Translations under genes and position numbers: made by a program
Origin: Flavihumibacter sp. ZG627
Lineage (GTDB): Bacteria > Bacteroidota > Bacteroidia > Chitinophagales > Chitinophagaceae
Direction: 5' to 3'
NCBI RefSeq assembly: GCF_000814325.1
Contig: NZ_JPHF01000003.1
Coordinates: 310,001 to 374,000 of the forward strand
DNA: 64,000 bases
The notes under the pieces: generated by a model
Database searches by the model: none
What the model saw: the letters and a program-made list of their open reading frames with translations, nothing else
Told to the model about the DNA's origin: nothing
Shown here: positions 54,201 to 63,217 of the stretch, one piece after another
Layout of the letters: each line of letters starts with the position of its first letter
Numbering within the stretch: position 1 is the stretch's first letter

Positions 54201-54424
54201 CAATTGTTTTCGGAAACGTGAACAACAAGAATAGTGCAATTTCAAAGGAGCGTGCTGATAACAAGAATCGCTTATTCTATGTACTTGAGCAGATCCACGT
54301 TTTGCCGAATGTAAGTTACCTTGCAAAAGTTCGTAACACTGATACGCTTAGTGTTCATGCCGAACATGCTGCAGAAACACATGCAGCACCTGCAGCAGGA
54401 AGCAAACCGGAGGCAGCGCACTAA
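51269..54424 (+). CDS. actB: alternative complex III subunit B, molybdopterin-like and FeS
   Basis: The 1051-residue protein has a twin-arginine-type start ('KTPRRDFLKYVGFSTAAAAL', RR 48-49) with a lipobox-like Cys68. A molybdopterin-oxidoreductase-like domain follows (residues about 70-750), which in ActB lacks the cofactor. The C-terminal ferredoxin domain has clusters at 'CYGCGACVVACTAEN' (about 780), 'CQHCDNAPCENVCP' (840), 'CIGTRYCANNCP' (870) and 'CSFCVQRL' with 'CQQACSADA' (940-970). This suits three [4Fe-4S] and one [3Fe-4S]. It is the main peripheral subunit. Confidence 0.95.
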   Translation: MEQKKYWQSFGELNNSEAHQKSAQDEFREELPFESFDAEGLGDAKTPRRDFLKYVGFSTAAAALAASCEMPVKKAIPFVNRPVDITPGIANYYATTYVSGGDAIPVVAKVRDGRPIKIEGNELSTWTKGGTSAQVQASVLDLYDTARLRFPMANGKEVSTLDAFDKMVGEAMASLGAAPLVLLTSTVNSPSSKQVITEFLAKYPGGRHVQYDAISYSGMLLANEASYGRRAIPSYNFDTAKVIVSLGADFLGTWLNPVEFARAYTKGRKIDEKNISMSKHYQFEGMLSMTGANADERFTHRPSETGAVAASILALLNGGSVSGVTGDKLKQGIAKVAKDLAANRGQALVVSGSNDVNVQVIVNAINEAIGANGTTINWGAPMQNKAGIDSEMATLVNEMNSGTIGAVLIYDVNPAYDYYDAAKFISGLKKVRVSVSFNEKMDETTELCKYILPSSHYLESWGDAEPKAGYISLMQPTISPLFKTRQWQDSLLKWSGNATTYADYHKNFWTTKLGSNETYLKAMQDGVIEPATAPAGGGGFNGGGVAAAVTSIASAKKGGKVEVVLYQKASIGDGRHANNPWLQEMPDPITRATWDNYVMMSPVKGKELFDIDLTNNTQADQYEAFPEKPVLKVKVGNNTEVELPVLLIPGMHPDTIAIAVGYGRSEKIGRAATGVGKNVFQFASFNGTTVINYADAAIEKTAAKYKVATTQTHSSYEGRHEVVKEITLDEFKKNPTKILDGRAKELEPWGGLENYEKDGTLYPVFDKPGIKWGMNIDMNSCYGCGACVVACTAENNVSVVGKPEVLRAHDMHWLRIDRYFAGNINDAESIQTVFQPMLCQHCDNAPCENVCPVAATNHSSEGLNQMTYNRCIGTRYCANNCPYKVRRFNWADYTGADSFGDNMDGAIGSNTVINMMNDDLTRMVLNPDVTVRSRGVIEKCSFCVQRLQEGKLEAKKAGRPLEDRDVKTACQQACSADAIVFGNVNNKNSAISKERADNKNRLFYVLEQIHVLPNVSYLAKVRNTDTLSVHAEHAAETHAAPAAGSKPEAAH

Positions 54425-54538
54425 TAGTATTAGTCAGAGGTTGAAGGGTCAAAAGGCGAACAACCTTATATATAAAGAAGAAGTTTTAAAACCAACAAGC
54501 AGAAAGGGTAAAACCTTGAAGCTAAACGCTTATACGAT

Positions 54539-55978
54539 ATGGCATCATTAAGATACGAATCGCAGGTAAGGGAACCACTGGTGACAGGTACTAAGACCTA
54601 TCATGATGTTACGCAAGACATCGTTCGCCCCATAGAGATGAAACCATCTTTTCTATGGAAGGTTGGCTTCACCATTTCAGTACTCTTGTTATTATTCGGG
54701 GTGTATTCTGTTTACCGTGAAGTTGTTTATGGTATCGGGGAGTGGAACCTGAATAAGACAATTGGCTGGGGTTGGGATATCACCAACTTTGTATGGTGGG
54801 TTGGTATTGGTCACGCAGGAACATTGATCTCCGCGATCCTTCTCCTGTTCCGCCAGGGATGGCGTACAGGGGTGAACCGTGCAGCAGAAGCGATGACCAT
54901 TTTTGCGGTTATGTGTGCGGGTCAGTTTCCTATTTTTCACATGGGTCGTGTTTGGATGGCCTTCTTTGTTCTTCCTTATCCCAACACCCGCGGGCCATTA
55001 TGGGTAAACTTCAGTTCTCCACTATTGTGGGACGTATTTGCGATCTCAACTTATTTCACTGTTTCACTCCTTTTCTGGTACTCAGGTCTCTTGCCCGATA
55101 TCGCAACAGTACGTGACCGTGCCCGTGAGAAATGGAGAAAACATATGTACGGAGTTCTTTCCTTTGGCTGGACAGGTTCTACCAAGCACTGGCAACGTCA
55201 CGAGGCCTTGTCGCTGGTACTAGCCGGACTAAGCACACCTCTTGTACTTTCTGTACACACAATCGTATCCTTTGACTTTGCCACCTCTGTAATCCCGGGA
55301 TGGCATACCACCATCTTCCCACCATACTTCGTGGCAGGTGCGATCTTCTCTGGATTCGCGATGGTACAAACACTTCTTATCATAACACGCAAAGTGCTGA
55401 ACCTGGAAGATTATATCACCATGGAACACATCGAAGTGATGAACAAGGTGATCGTACTTACAGGATCAATTGTAGGTGTTGCCTATATAACAGAGCTCTT
55501 CATTTCTTGGTATGGTCAGAACGTTTATGAAATGGCTGCCTTCCAGAACCGCTGGGATCTAAGCACACCATATGGCTGGAGTTACTGGCTCATGATGGGT
55601 TGCAACGTTCTTGCACCACAGTTCTTCTGGTTCAGAAAACTAAGAAGGAACCTGCTCTTCACATTCTTCATGAGTATCATTGTAAACGTGGGTATGTGGT
55701 TTGAGCGTTTCGTGATCATCGTTACTTCTGTATACAGGGATTATATTCCAAGTAGCTGGAGTACCTATTATGCACCAACTATCTGGGAGGTTGGCTTCTA
55801 CCTCGGAACCTTTGGATTGTTCTTTACCTGTTTCTTCCTGTTCGCTAAATATTTCCCTGTAATCGCAATTGCAGAGATCAAGCATATATTGAAAAAGAAT
55901 GGTGAGAGCTTTAAGGAAAATATGGTGGAAGAAGAGAGGGCAACACCAGAGAAATTTGCGCATGAGCATGCTCACTAA
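54539..55978 (+). CDS. actC: alternative complex III subunit C, NrfD-like
   Basis: The 479-residue integral membrane protein of the NrfD/PsrC family has about ten helices. Signature segments are 'WGWDITNFVWWVGIGHAGTL', 'GQFPIFHMGRVW', 'HTIVSFDFATSVIPGWHTTI' and 'FPPYFVAGAIFSGFAM'. It should hold the menaquinol-oxidation site. A His-rich C-terminus (KFAHEHAH) is seen. A 114-base gap separates it from actB and holds no visible gene. Confidence 0.95.
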   Translation: MASLRYESQVREPLVTGTKTYHDVTQDIVRPIEMKPSFLWKVGFTISVLLLLFGVYSVYREVVYGIGEWNLNKTIGWGWDITNFVWWVGIGHAGTLISAILLLFRQGWRTGVNRAAEAMTIFAVMCAGQFPIFHMGRVWMAFFVLPYPNTRGPLWVNFSSPLLWDVFAISTYFTVSLLFWYSGLLPDIATVRDRAREKWRKHMYGVLSFGWTGSTKHWQRHEALSLVLAGLSTPLVLSVHTIVSFDFATSVIPGWHTTIFPPYFVAGAIFSGFAMVQTLLIITRKVLNLEDYITMEHIEVMNKVIVLTGSIVGVAYITELFISWYGQNVYEMAAFQNRWDLSTPYGWSYWLMMGCNVLAPQFFWFRKLRRNLLFTFFMSIIVNVGMWFERFVIIVTSVYRDYIPSSWSTYYAPTIWEVGFYLGTFGLFFTCFFLFAKYFPVIAIAEIKHILKKNGESFKENMVEEERATPEKFAHEHAH

Positions 55979-56020
55979 GAGAAGGTAAGTTCAAAGACAT
56001 TAACAACGAATTTTTACAAG

Positions 56021-56614
56021 ATGGCAATAAAAAAATTTGTAGTAGGCAGTTTCGATGACGAAGCGGTTCTGTTTCCTGCGGTGAAAAAAGTTCGCAAGGC
56101 AGGATACAAGATCCATGACGTTTACACGCCTTTCCCGATCCATGGCCTCGACCAGGTGATGGGCCTCCGGGATACCAGCCTGCATACCGCTGGATTTATC
56201 TATGGCATTACCGGAACGGCAACTGCCCTTTCATTCATGGGATGGGTATTCACGCGCGACTGGCCATTGAATATTGGTGGTAAGCCCAATTTCCCTCTGC
56301 CGGCATTCATTCCCATTACTTTCGAATTGACTGTTTTGTTTTCGGCCGTGGGTATGGTACTTACATTCTGTTATCTCTGCCAACTAGCTCCATTCGTGAA
56401 AAAGCACCATTTCCATGAAAGAGCAACCGATGACCTTTTTGTAATGGTTCTTGAATGTACCAGCCGCACCAACGAAGAAGATGCTAAAGCCTTCCTGGCT
56501 TCAGTAGGAGCGAAAGAAATTAATGTGCAGGTTGCCGAGGCTGACTGGTGGCTGGGTCGCTATGACAAGGACGAGAAGTTGTTTGAGAATAAAGCGGAAA
56601 AAAGTTTAGCATAA
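56021..56614 (+). CDS. actD: alternative complex III subunit D, DUF3341
   Basis: The 197-residue protein matches DUF3341. It has an N-terminal soluble 'FVVGSFDDEAVLFPAVKKVR' and 'GYKIHDVYTPFPIHGLDQVM', two membrane helices near residues 55-80 and 95-118, and the C-terminal 'VEVQVAEADWWLG'-type 'INVQVAEADWWLGRYDKDEK'. It is a structural subunit without cofactor. It is 42 bases after actC. Confidence 0.94.
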   Translation: MAIKKFVVGSFDDEAVLFPAVKKVRKAGYKIHDVYTPFPIHGLDQVMGLRDTSLHTAGFIYGITGTATALSFMGWVFTRDWPLNIGGKPNFPLPAFIPITFELTVLFSAVGMVLTFCYLCQLAPFVKKHHFHERATDDLFVMVLECTSRTNEEDAKAFLASVGAKEINVQVAEADWWLGRYDKDEKLFENKAEKSLA

Positions 56615-56635
56615 CAAAGAAAGTACTTACCAGAG

Positions 56636-57292
56636 ATGAATAAGATATCAATCATAGCTGTTTGTTTAGGGGCACTGGTCTTTTCTGCATGCAGCGATAT
56701 AAAGCGCACACCGGGCAAGGCTTATATGCCTGATATGCAATTTAGCAGGGCAGTAGAAACATATTCTGATCCCCGTGAACTACAGGCCGAAGGCATAAAT
56801 TATAATGCAAGGCCCGTAGCAGGTACAATTAGCCGAAGTGCGGATGTTATCTATCAGCACCTTGCTGATACCACCGGAAGATATATTACATCTTCCTCCC
56901 TTCGCAACCCGCTTCCCTATCTTGATACATTGCAGACTGTTGAGGCTGAAAGGCTTTACCTTATCAACTGTGGTATTTGCCATGGCACCAAGCTTGATGG
57001 CAATGGTCCATTGTACAAGGGCGGTGATGGTCCCTATGCAGCCAAGCCGGCAACACTTGTTGGTGACCCGCTTTATGAAGCAATGTCAGAAGGTACCATG
57101 TTTTATTCCATTACCTATGGAAGGAACCTGATGGGATCTTATGCTACACACCTTACACCTAAACAGCGTTGGGAAGTAGTTCATTATATCAAGGCAAAGC
57201 AACGTGAAGCAAAAGGCGAAGCAACGCCGGCAACCGCGCCGGCAGATGCAACTGCCCCGGCAACAGATTCAACAGCTACAGCAGCTAAATAA
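56636..57292 (+). CDS. actE: alternative complex III subunit E, mono-heme cytochrome c lipoprotein
   Basis: The 218-residue protein has a lipobox (FSAC, Cys19). One heme motif is present, C112-G-I-C-H116, in 'YLINCGICHGTKLDGNGPLY'. A methionine ligand is likely in 'GRNLMGSYATHLTPKQRW'. The C-terminal 25 residues are a low-complexity Ala/Thr/Pro tail. It is the peripheral electron-transfer subunit of complex III. Confidence 0.94.
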   Translation: MNKISIIAVCLGALVFSACSDIKRTPGKAYMPDMQFSRAVETYSDPRELQAEGINYNARPVAGTISRSADVIYQHLADTTGRYITSSSLRNPLPYLDTLQTVEAERLYLINCGICHGTKLDGNGPLYKGGDGPYAAKPATLVGDPLYEAMSEGTMFYSITYGRNLMGSYATHLTPKQRWEVVHYIKAKQREAKGEATPATAPADATAPATDSTATAAK

Positions 57293-57335
57293 CTGATACT
57301 GACAACCGAATTGACCAAACGATAAATTATTGAGA

Positions 57336-58553
57336 ATGTCTTTCAGAGAACAGTTTGAAATACCCGCGAAGTACAAGATGTGGTCGATGATCCTCATGGC
57401 GGTTGGATTGGTTTCCATCCTCATAGGCTACTTCCTTTATGGCGCGGGTGATGAGCACCAGAATGCCCGTTTTTGGGGAGTACTGCTTTACAACAGTGTT
57501 TACTTTCTTTTGGTTGTAAACGCCGCGATGTTTTTTATCTGCGCAACAACGCTCGCCATGGGTGGATGGCAATTATCTTTCCGACGTGTAAGTGAGGCTA
57601 TATCCGTTGCCGTTATACCAATAGGAATTATTTCTTTTGTAATCCTCATTGCACTGGTTCTTGGTCACCAACATCATATTTACCACTGGCTTACTCCGGG
57701 TGACGATAAACTTATACTTGGAAAAAAAGCATTCCTTAATCCTACATTTTTTATTGTCTGGACTGTATTGACAATTGCCGGTTGGATTCTCCTTGGTGCG
57801 AGAATGAGAAAAATCAGCGCTGAACTTGATGAGCGCGGCCCACTTACTAAAGAAGAAGGCAAACGCTATGTGTATAAAACTACAGTATGGGGTTCACTAT
57901 ACCTCGTATGGTTTGCATTAACAGTGGCATCAACTGTTCCATGGTTGTGGTTCATGAGTATCGACGCACACTGGTACAGCACCATGTATAGCTGGTATAC
58001 TTTCGCATCATCATTTGTAGCAGGTATTGCCCTGATGACCCTCTTCGTGATTTACCTGAAGAACCATGGATACCTCGAACTGGTAAACCAGGAGCACCTC
58101 CATGACCTAGGTAAATTCATGTTTGCATTTTCAATCTTCTGGACATACCTCTGGTTCAGCCAGTTCATGCTGATCTGGTATGCCAACATTCCGGAAGAGA
58201 CTGTTTATTTCAAACACAGGGTGCAGGGACCATACAGGGGAATTTTCTTTCTTAACCTGATCATCAACTTCCTGGCGCCACTCCTTATCCTAATGAGAAG
58301 AAGTTCTAAACGCAACTATACGCTTTTGGTATTCATGTCGGTATTGATCCTCTTTGGTCACTGGATCGATTTTTACCAGATGGTGATCGGAAGTATTTCA
58401 AAAGATCATGTGGAGCTTAACCTCTTTGATTTTGGTGTGGCAGCCGGATTCATCGGCCTGATCATGTGGAGTGCGGGAAATGCACTTACCAAACGTTCAC
58501 TGGTGGTAAAAAATCACCCTTTCCTCAAGGAGAGCATAATTCACCATACCTGA
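57336..58553 (+). CDS. actF: alternative complex III subunit F, NrfD-like
   Basis: The ATG at 57336 gives 405 residues ('MSFREQFEIPAKYKMWSMIL'). It is an integral membrane protein with about ten helices. Markers are 'FWGVLLYNSVYFLLVVNAAM', 'WQLSFRRVSEAISVAVIPIG', 'LGHQHHIYHWL' and 'FWTYLWFSQFMLIWYANIPE'. This is the second NrfD-like subunit, ActF. It is the last Act gene, 76 bases before coxB. Confidence 0.94.
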   Translation: MSFREQFEIPAKYKMWSMILMAVGLVSILIGYFLYGAGDEHQNARFWGVLLYNSVYFLLVVNAAMFFICATTLAMGGWQLSFRRVSEAISVAVIPIGIISFVILIALVLGHQHHIYHWLTPGDDKLILGKKAFLNPTFFIVWTVLTIAGWILLGARMRKISAELDERGPLTKEEGKRYVYKTTVWGSLYLVWFALTVASTVPWLWFMSIDAHWYSTMYSWYTFASSFVAGIALMTLFVIYLKNHGYLELVNQEHLHDLGKFMFAFSIFWTYLWFSQFMLIWYANIPEETVYFKHRVQGPYRGIFFLNLIINFLAPLLILMRRSSKRNYTLLVFMSVLILFGHWIDFYQMVIGSISKDHVELNLFDFGVAAGFIGLIMWSAGNALTKRSLVVKNHPFLKESIIHHT

Positions 58554-58629
58554 TTAAGAGGGTTAACTTTAAACAAAAGCTGATAGTACAAGCATTCATT
58601 CAAAACTTTGTATAAACACGGTATAAAAC

Positions 58630-59697
58630 ATGTCAACTTTATTAATCATAGCGATCCTGTTGTTGGGTTTTATCGTGGTCTTCCAGATCGCAAAAGCCAG
58701 CGAGTATGTATCCGTGCTGAAGGGGGAGAAGAAAACCTTTGAGCAGAATAATAAAATCAATGGTTTCCTGTTGCTGGCCTTTCTCATCCTTGGATTGATA
58801 GGGGTGTATTGGTGTAATGAACTTTTCAAAGGCAAGATCCTTGGAGAAGCTGCTTCAGACCATGGAGAGAAGATCGATACGATGCTCTATATCACTATTG
58901 CCATTACAGGCGTAGTATTCATTATAACGCAGATCCTTCTTTTCTGGTTCTCTTACAAGTACCAGTACTCTGAAAAGAGAAAACCTTATTACTTCCCCCA
59001 CGATAACAAACTGGAGATCATCTGGACTGTTGTTCCGGCTATTGCATTGACTGTGCTGGTTGGATTTGGTCTTTTCTATTGGTTCAAAATCACTGGTGAT
59101 GCTCCAAAAGAGGCTAACGTGATCGAAATAACAGGTAAGCAGTTTGGCTGGATCTACCGTTACCCGGGAAAAGACAAAGTATTCGGTAAGAAATACTATA
59201 AGAATATCAACGAAGGTCAACTCAACCAGCTTGGTCTGCTTTGGGAAGATAGGGCTGCGCAGGATGATATCGTTACCAATGAAGCAATGTATATGATTGT
59301 TGGAAGGCCGGTGAAACTGGTGATCAACAGTCGCGATGTAGTACATGATGTTGGTCTGGTACATTTCCGTATGAAGATGGACGCAGTTCCCGGCACACCT
59401 ACTACCATGTGGTTCACGCCGAAGTATACAACTGCACAGATGAAAGAGAAAACCGGTAATCCTGATTTCGAATATGAGATCTCCTGTGACCAGATGTGTG
59501 GTAAGGGTCACTATTCCATGAAGGGTATCGTTAAAGTGGTGGAGCCTGCAGAATACCTGCTCTGGCTGGCCAAGCAGAAGCCTAACTATGTTATGTCAAA
59601 CCCTCCTGCTGAAACGGCACCCGCCACCCCGGCAGCTCCTGCGTCTGACAGCACGGTAACGGCCGCCACAGAAATAAAGAAAACATTATCTAATTAA
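58630..59697 (+). CDS. coxB: cytochrome c oxidase subunit II
   Basis: The 355-residue protein has an extra N-terminal helix pair and a second transmembrane hairpin, followed by the Cu-A cupredoxin. The Cu-A ligands are H in 'VVHDVGLVHFRMKMDA', then 'CDQMCGKGHYSMKG' (C-x3-C-x3-H-x2-M). An Ala/Pro/Thr-rich C-terminal tail is present. There is no fused cytochrome c domain, so cytochrome c is supplied by ActA/ActE. It starts 76 bases after actF, probably in one transcript. Confidence 0.96.
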   Translation: MSTLLIIAILLLGFIVVFQIAKASEYVSVLKGEKKTFEQNNKINGFLLLAFLILGLIGVYWCNELFKGKILGEAASDHGEKIDTMLYITIAITGVVFIITQILLFWFSYKYQYSEKRKPYYFPHDNKLEIIWTVVPAIALTVLVGFGLFYWFKITGDAPKEANVIEITGKQFGWIYRYPGKDKVFGKKYYKNINEGQLNQLGLLWEDRAAQDDIVTNEAMYMIVGRPVKLVINSRDVVHDVGLVHFRMKMDAVPGTPTTMWFTPKYTTAQMKEKTGNPDFEYEISCDQMCGKGHYSMKGIVKVVEPAEYLLWLAKQKPNYVMSNPPAETAPATPAAPASDSTVTAATEIKKTLSN

Positions 59698-59726
59698 GAT
59701 CGTACCGATTTCATAAACTGATTAAC

Positions 59727-61559
59727 ATGAGCCAAGAAGTGAATTTGCACGGACAATCAGAGGTGATCACGACCCATGAGGTTCATCATGACGAACACCA
59801 TGGTCATCATCATAAGGAAACTTTCATCACCAAATACATCTTCAGCCAGGATCATAAAATGATCGCTAAACAGTTCCTGGTAACTGGTATCATCTGGGCC
59901 ATCATTGGTGGATTATTCTCCGTATTGTTCCGCCTTCAGCTGGGTTATCCCAACGAATCCTTCCCTTTCCTGGAAACAATCCTGGGTAAGTGGGCTGCTG
60001 GTGGTAAGATACAACCCGAGTTCTATTATGCCCTCATCACCATGCACGGAACAGTGCTTGTATTCTTTGTATTGACCGCCGGACTGAGCGGAACATTTTC
60101 CAACTTTCTTATTCCTCTGCAGGTGGGTGCACGCGATATGGCATCTCCCTTTATGAACATGTTGAGTTACTGGTTCTTCTTCGCTGCCAGTGTACTGATG
60201 GTTTCATCCCTTTTTGTTCAGACCGGTCCGGCTAGTGGAGGATGGACTTCCTATCCACCACTCAGCGCACTTGGAGATGCTTCTGAAGGTTCAAAGATCG
60301 GTATGGACCTATGGCTTATCAGTATGGCACTTTTCGTTGTAAACTCACTACTCGGAAGCCTTAACTATATTTCTACTATCCTGAATATGCGTACTAAAGG
60401 AATGAGCATGACGCGCGTTCCGCTTACCATCTGGGCGCTGTTCTTTACCGCCGTATTGGGTGTGCTCTCTTTCCCGGTGTTGCTTTCAGGATTCATTCTC
60501 CTGTTATTTGACCGCCATGCGGGTACCAGCTTCTACCTTTCTGATATCTTCCTGGCATCAACCCAGAAAGCACTGCCAAATGAAGGGGGAAGTGCAATCC
60601 TTTACCAGCACTTGTTCTGGTTCCTGGGTCACCCTGAAGTATATATCATCATCCTTCCAACGATGGGACTGGTTTCAGATGTTATGTCGGCCAATGCAAG
60701 AAAGCCAATCTTCGGCTATATGGCGATGGTGGCTTCCATGTTCGCCATTTGTGTACTCGCCTTCCTTGTATGGGCACACCACATGTTTGTAACCGGATTG
60801 AACCCATTCCTTGGTTCCGTGTTCGTTTTGCTTACACTGCTTATTGCCGTGCCATCAGCCATCAAGGTGTTCAACTGGTTAACAACATTATGGCGAGGTA
60901 ACCTGCGGTTTACTCCGGGTATGCTTTTCGCCATTGGGTTTGTAAGCATGTTCATTTCAGGTGGACTTACCGGAATATTTCTTGGCAACTCAACACTGGA
61001 TATTCACCTGCACGATACCTATTTTGTTATCGCACACTTTCATATAGTAATGGGTGTATCAGCATTTTTTGGAATGTTTGCCGGATTGTACCATTGGTTC
61101 CCCAAGATGTTCGGGCGTTATATGAATAATACCCTGGCCTATATCCATTTCTGGATAACGCTGGTGGGTGCATACCTGATCTTCTGGCCCATGCACTACC
61201 AGGGCTTTGCAGGCGTTCCACGTCGTTACCTCGATTTCAGCGGATGGGCGTCATTCAACCAGTTTGAAGGATTGAACAGGTTTATCTCAATTGTAACTAT
61301 TGTTGTATTCGCCATCCAGTTACTTTTCGTATTCAACTTCTTCTATTCCATGTTTAAAGGAAGAAGGGTAACTACACAGAATCCATGGCAGGCAACAACT
61401 TTGGAATGGACCACACCAATCAACCCTGGTCACGGTAACTGGGAAGGTGAGATTCCTGAAGTTCATCGCTGGGCCTATGATTATGGTAAGGATGGTCGCG
61501 ATTTCATCCCCCAAACTGAACCAGTCTCAAAGACTGAAAGCCCTGAGGGTGCTCACTAA
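59727..61559 (+). CDS. coxA: cytochrome c oxidase subunit I
   Basis: The 610-residue heme-copper oxidase core has twelve helices. The low-spin heme His is in 'ITMHGTVLVFF', the His-Tyr pair in 'WFLGHPEVYIIILPTMG', Cu-B ligands in 'VWAHHMFVTG', and heme ligands in 'HLHDTYFVIAHFHIVMG'. The N-terminus is unusually His-rich ('VHHDEHHGHHHKE'). This is an A-family enzyme. The next element is a rho-independent terminator. Confidence 0.97.
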   Translation: MSQEVNLHGQSEVITTHEVHHDEHHGHHHKETFITKYIFSQDHKMIAKQFLVTGIIWAIIGGLFSVLFRLQLGYPNESFPFLETILGKWAAGGKIQPEFYYALITMHGTVLVFFVLTAGLSGTFSNFLIPLQVGARDMASPFMNMLSYWFFFAASVLMVSSLFVQTGPASGGWTSYPPLSALGDASEGSKIGMDLWLISMALFVVNSLLGSLNYISTILNMRTKGMSMTRVPLTIWALFFTAVLGVLSFPVLLSGFILLLFDRHAGTSFYLSDIFLASTQKALPNEGGSAILYQHLFWFLGHPEVYIIILPTMGLVSDVMSANARKPIFGYMAMVASMFAICVLAFLVWAHHMFVTGLNPFLGSVFVLLTLLIAVPSAIKVFNWLTTLWRGNLRFTPGMLFAIGFVSMFISGGLTGIFLGNSTLDIHLHDTYFVIAHFHIVMGVSAFFGMFAGLYHWFPKMFGRYMNNTLAYIHFWITLVGAYLIFWPMHYQGFAGVPRRYLDFSGWASFNQFEGLNRFISIVTIVVFAIQLLFVFNFFYSMFKGRRVTTQNPWQATTLEWTTPINPGHGNWEGEIPEVHRWAYDYGKDGRDFIPQTEPVSKTESPEGAH

Positions 61560-61593
61560 AGGGGTCAAATAAAAAATTAGAACAACATAAAAT

Positions 61594-61622
61594 GCCCTGA
61601 TGTTTTATCGGGGCCTTTTTTT
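61594..61622 (+). terminator. rho-independent terminator after coxA
   Basis: GCCCTGAT, a five-base loop GTTTT, and ATCGGGGC form an eight-pair stem with one G-T pair, followed by a C and seven Ts (the T tract begins at 61616). It lies 35 bases after the coxA stop and should end the long Act-Cox transcript. Confidence 0.8.
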
Positions 61623-61653
61623 AGAGCAGGGATAGTTTGTTTAATAAAGATTG

Positions 61654-62586
61654 ATGCAGCAGCCAGATCCGGTGAAACGAGATGAGAGGTACAGTATTAG
61701 TACACGGTTGCGTGATTATATGCTGCTGGTGAAGTTCTCTTTGACAATATTGGTGGTGTTTTCGGCAGTGATCAGTTACCTGCTGGCACCAAAAGTGGTG
61801 GCATTTGACTGGAGCATGATAGGTATCCTATTCCTGGCTGGTTTCTTTGTAACAGGAAGTGCCAATACCATCAACCAGGTAGTAGAGAAAGATACTGATG
61901 CCCTGATGAAGCGTACTGCTAAAAGGCCTATTGCATCTGGCAGGATGTCGGAAACAGAAGGATGGATCTTTGCCGTATTGAGTGGTGTTGTTGGTGTTGG
62001 TTTGCTCTGGTATTATTTCAACGGCTTATCAGCCGGCATGGCAGCCTTCAGCCTCTTCCTCTACGCTTTTATCTATACGCCTTTAAAGAAGGTGAATTCG
62101 ATATCGGTGCTGGTGGGGGCTTTTCCCGGAGCATTGCCCTGCCTAATAGGCTTTGCAGCAGGCAATGATACGCTCTGGATAGGTGAGCACGGTACAAGGG
62201 ATCTCGGTGGCTGGGCCATGTTTGCGATACAGTTCTTCTGGCAGTTCCCGCACTTCTGGGCAATTGCCTGGATAGCACACCGCGATTATGAGGCTGCAGG
62301 ATTTAAGTTGCTGCCATCGGTGGAAGGGCCTACAAAGTATTCAGCGATACAATCGATCATTTATTCGGTATTGCTGATACCGGTTGGATTGTTACCCTAT
62401 TTCACGGGACTTACCGGTTGGGTGAGCCTGCTGATAGTGCTGGTAGCTAACCTGGGGATGGTTTACTTGAGTGTTCGGCTTTATTATGATATGGAAGTGA
62501 AAGCTGCGCGCAGAGTAATGTTTGGAAGTTATTTTTATTTAATGGTAGTGTTTTTTGCACTGCTGGCCGATAAGATAGGGCAATAA
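61654..62586 (+). CDS. ctaB: protoheme IX farnesyltransferase
   Basis: The 310-residue UbiA-family enzyme has nine helices. The first Asp-rich motif is 'NTINQVVEKDTDALMKRTA', with 'KRPIASGRM' after it. The usual N-x3-D-x3-D appears here as N-x3-E-K-D-T-D. The second motif region is 'WAIAWIAHRDYEAAGFKLLP'. It makes heme O from heme B for the aa3/caa3 oxidase. The start is ATG 61654, preceded by TTG. It is separated from coxA by a terminator, so it begins a new transcript unit. Confidence 0.94.
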   Translation: MQQPDPVKRDERYSISTRLRDYMLLVKFSLTILVVFSAVISYLLAPKVVAFDWSMIGILFLAGFFVTGSANTINQVVEKDTDALMKRTAKRPIASGRMSETEGWIFAVLSGVVGVGLLWYYFNGLSAGMAAFSLFLYAFIYTPLKKVNSISVLVGAFPGALPCLIGFAAGNDTLWIGEHGTRDLGGWAMFAIQFFWQFPHFWAIAWIAHRDYEAAGFKLLPSVEGPTKYSAIQSIIYSVLLIPVGLLPYFTGLTGWVSLLIVLVANLGMVYLSVRLYYDMEVKAARRVMFGSYFYLMVVFFALLADKIGQ

Positions 62587-62597
62587 ATACAGTGAGA

Positions 62598-63167
62598 ATG
62601 AGTACTAATATAGCTATGGAACAAAGAAAAAGGATACATCCAAGTAAGTTCACCCTATGGGTGGCAATTGGTAGTATGATAATGATGTTTGCCGGGCTTA
62701 CAAGTGCCTACGTGGTTAAGAGAAGCATGCCTAGCTGGACCACCTTCGAAATGCCACACATCTTCTGGTATTCCACTGCGGTTATGGTGATCAGCAGCTT
62801 AACCATGTTCATGGCTCTCAGGGCTTTTAAACAGCGTGAACGGGTGAAGTATCGTTCCTTACTAACGCTTACAGCTATCCTTGGGGTGGCATTTATAATA
62901 ATGCAGGTTATAGGCTTCAGCCAGATCTGGGCAACGGGCATCACCTTTGCAGGGTCTGGGGCAGGACAATTTCTTTATATCATCGCGGGCCTTCATGGAA
63001 TTCACGTATTAGGCGGCGTGATAGCACTTATAATTATGTTTTTTAAAGCATTTAGCACAAGGATGCGAAATTATAATGCCGTTCCGGTAGAGGTAATGAG
63101 CACATACTGGCATTTTGTAGACTTTTTATGGCTCTACCTGCTGGTATTTTTTATGCTAATGCAATAG
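62598..63167 (+). CDS. cytochrome c oxidase subunit III, short form
   Basis: The 189-residue protein from ATG 62598 has five helices. Subunit III marks are 'FAGLTSAYVVKRSMPSW', 'GLHGIHVLGGVIALIIMF' and the C-terminal 'VEVMSTYWHFVDFLWLYLL'. It lies 11 bases after ctaB. A second subunit III gene follows, and the two may form alternative or paired subunits. An upstream GTG at 62592 is possible. Confidence 0.92.
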   Translation: MSTNIAMEQRKRIHPSKFTLWVAIGSMIMMFAGLTSAYVVKRSMPSWTTFEMPHIFWYSTAVMVISSLTMFMALRAFKQRERVKYRSLLTLTAILGVAFIIMQVIGFSQIWATGITFAGSGAGQFLYIIAGLHGIHVLGGVIALIIMFFKAFSTRMRNYNAVPVEVMSTYWHFVDFLWLYLLVFFMLMQ

Positions 63168-63186
63168 TTAATTCCGTATATCCGAT

Positions 63187-63194
63187 TAAATTTG
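63187..63194 (+). promoter_or_regulatory. TAnnTTTG element before second subunit III gene
   Basis: TAAATTTG followed by CG matches the -7 consensus, 23 bases before the ATG at 63218. No TTTG at the -33 position was seen. It may be an internal promoter inside the operon. Confidence 0.4.
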
Positions 63195-63217
63195 CGAACC
63201 AATCTTAAACACTGAAC

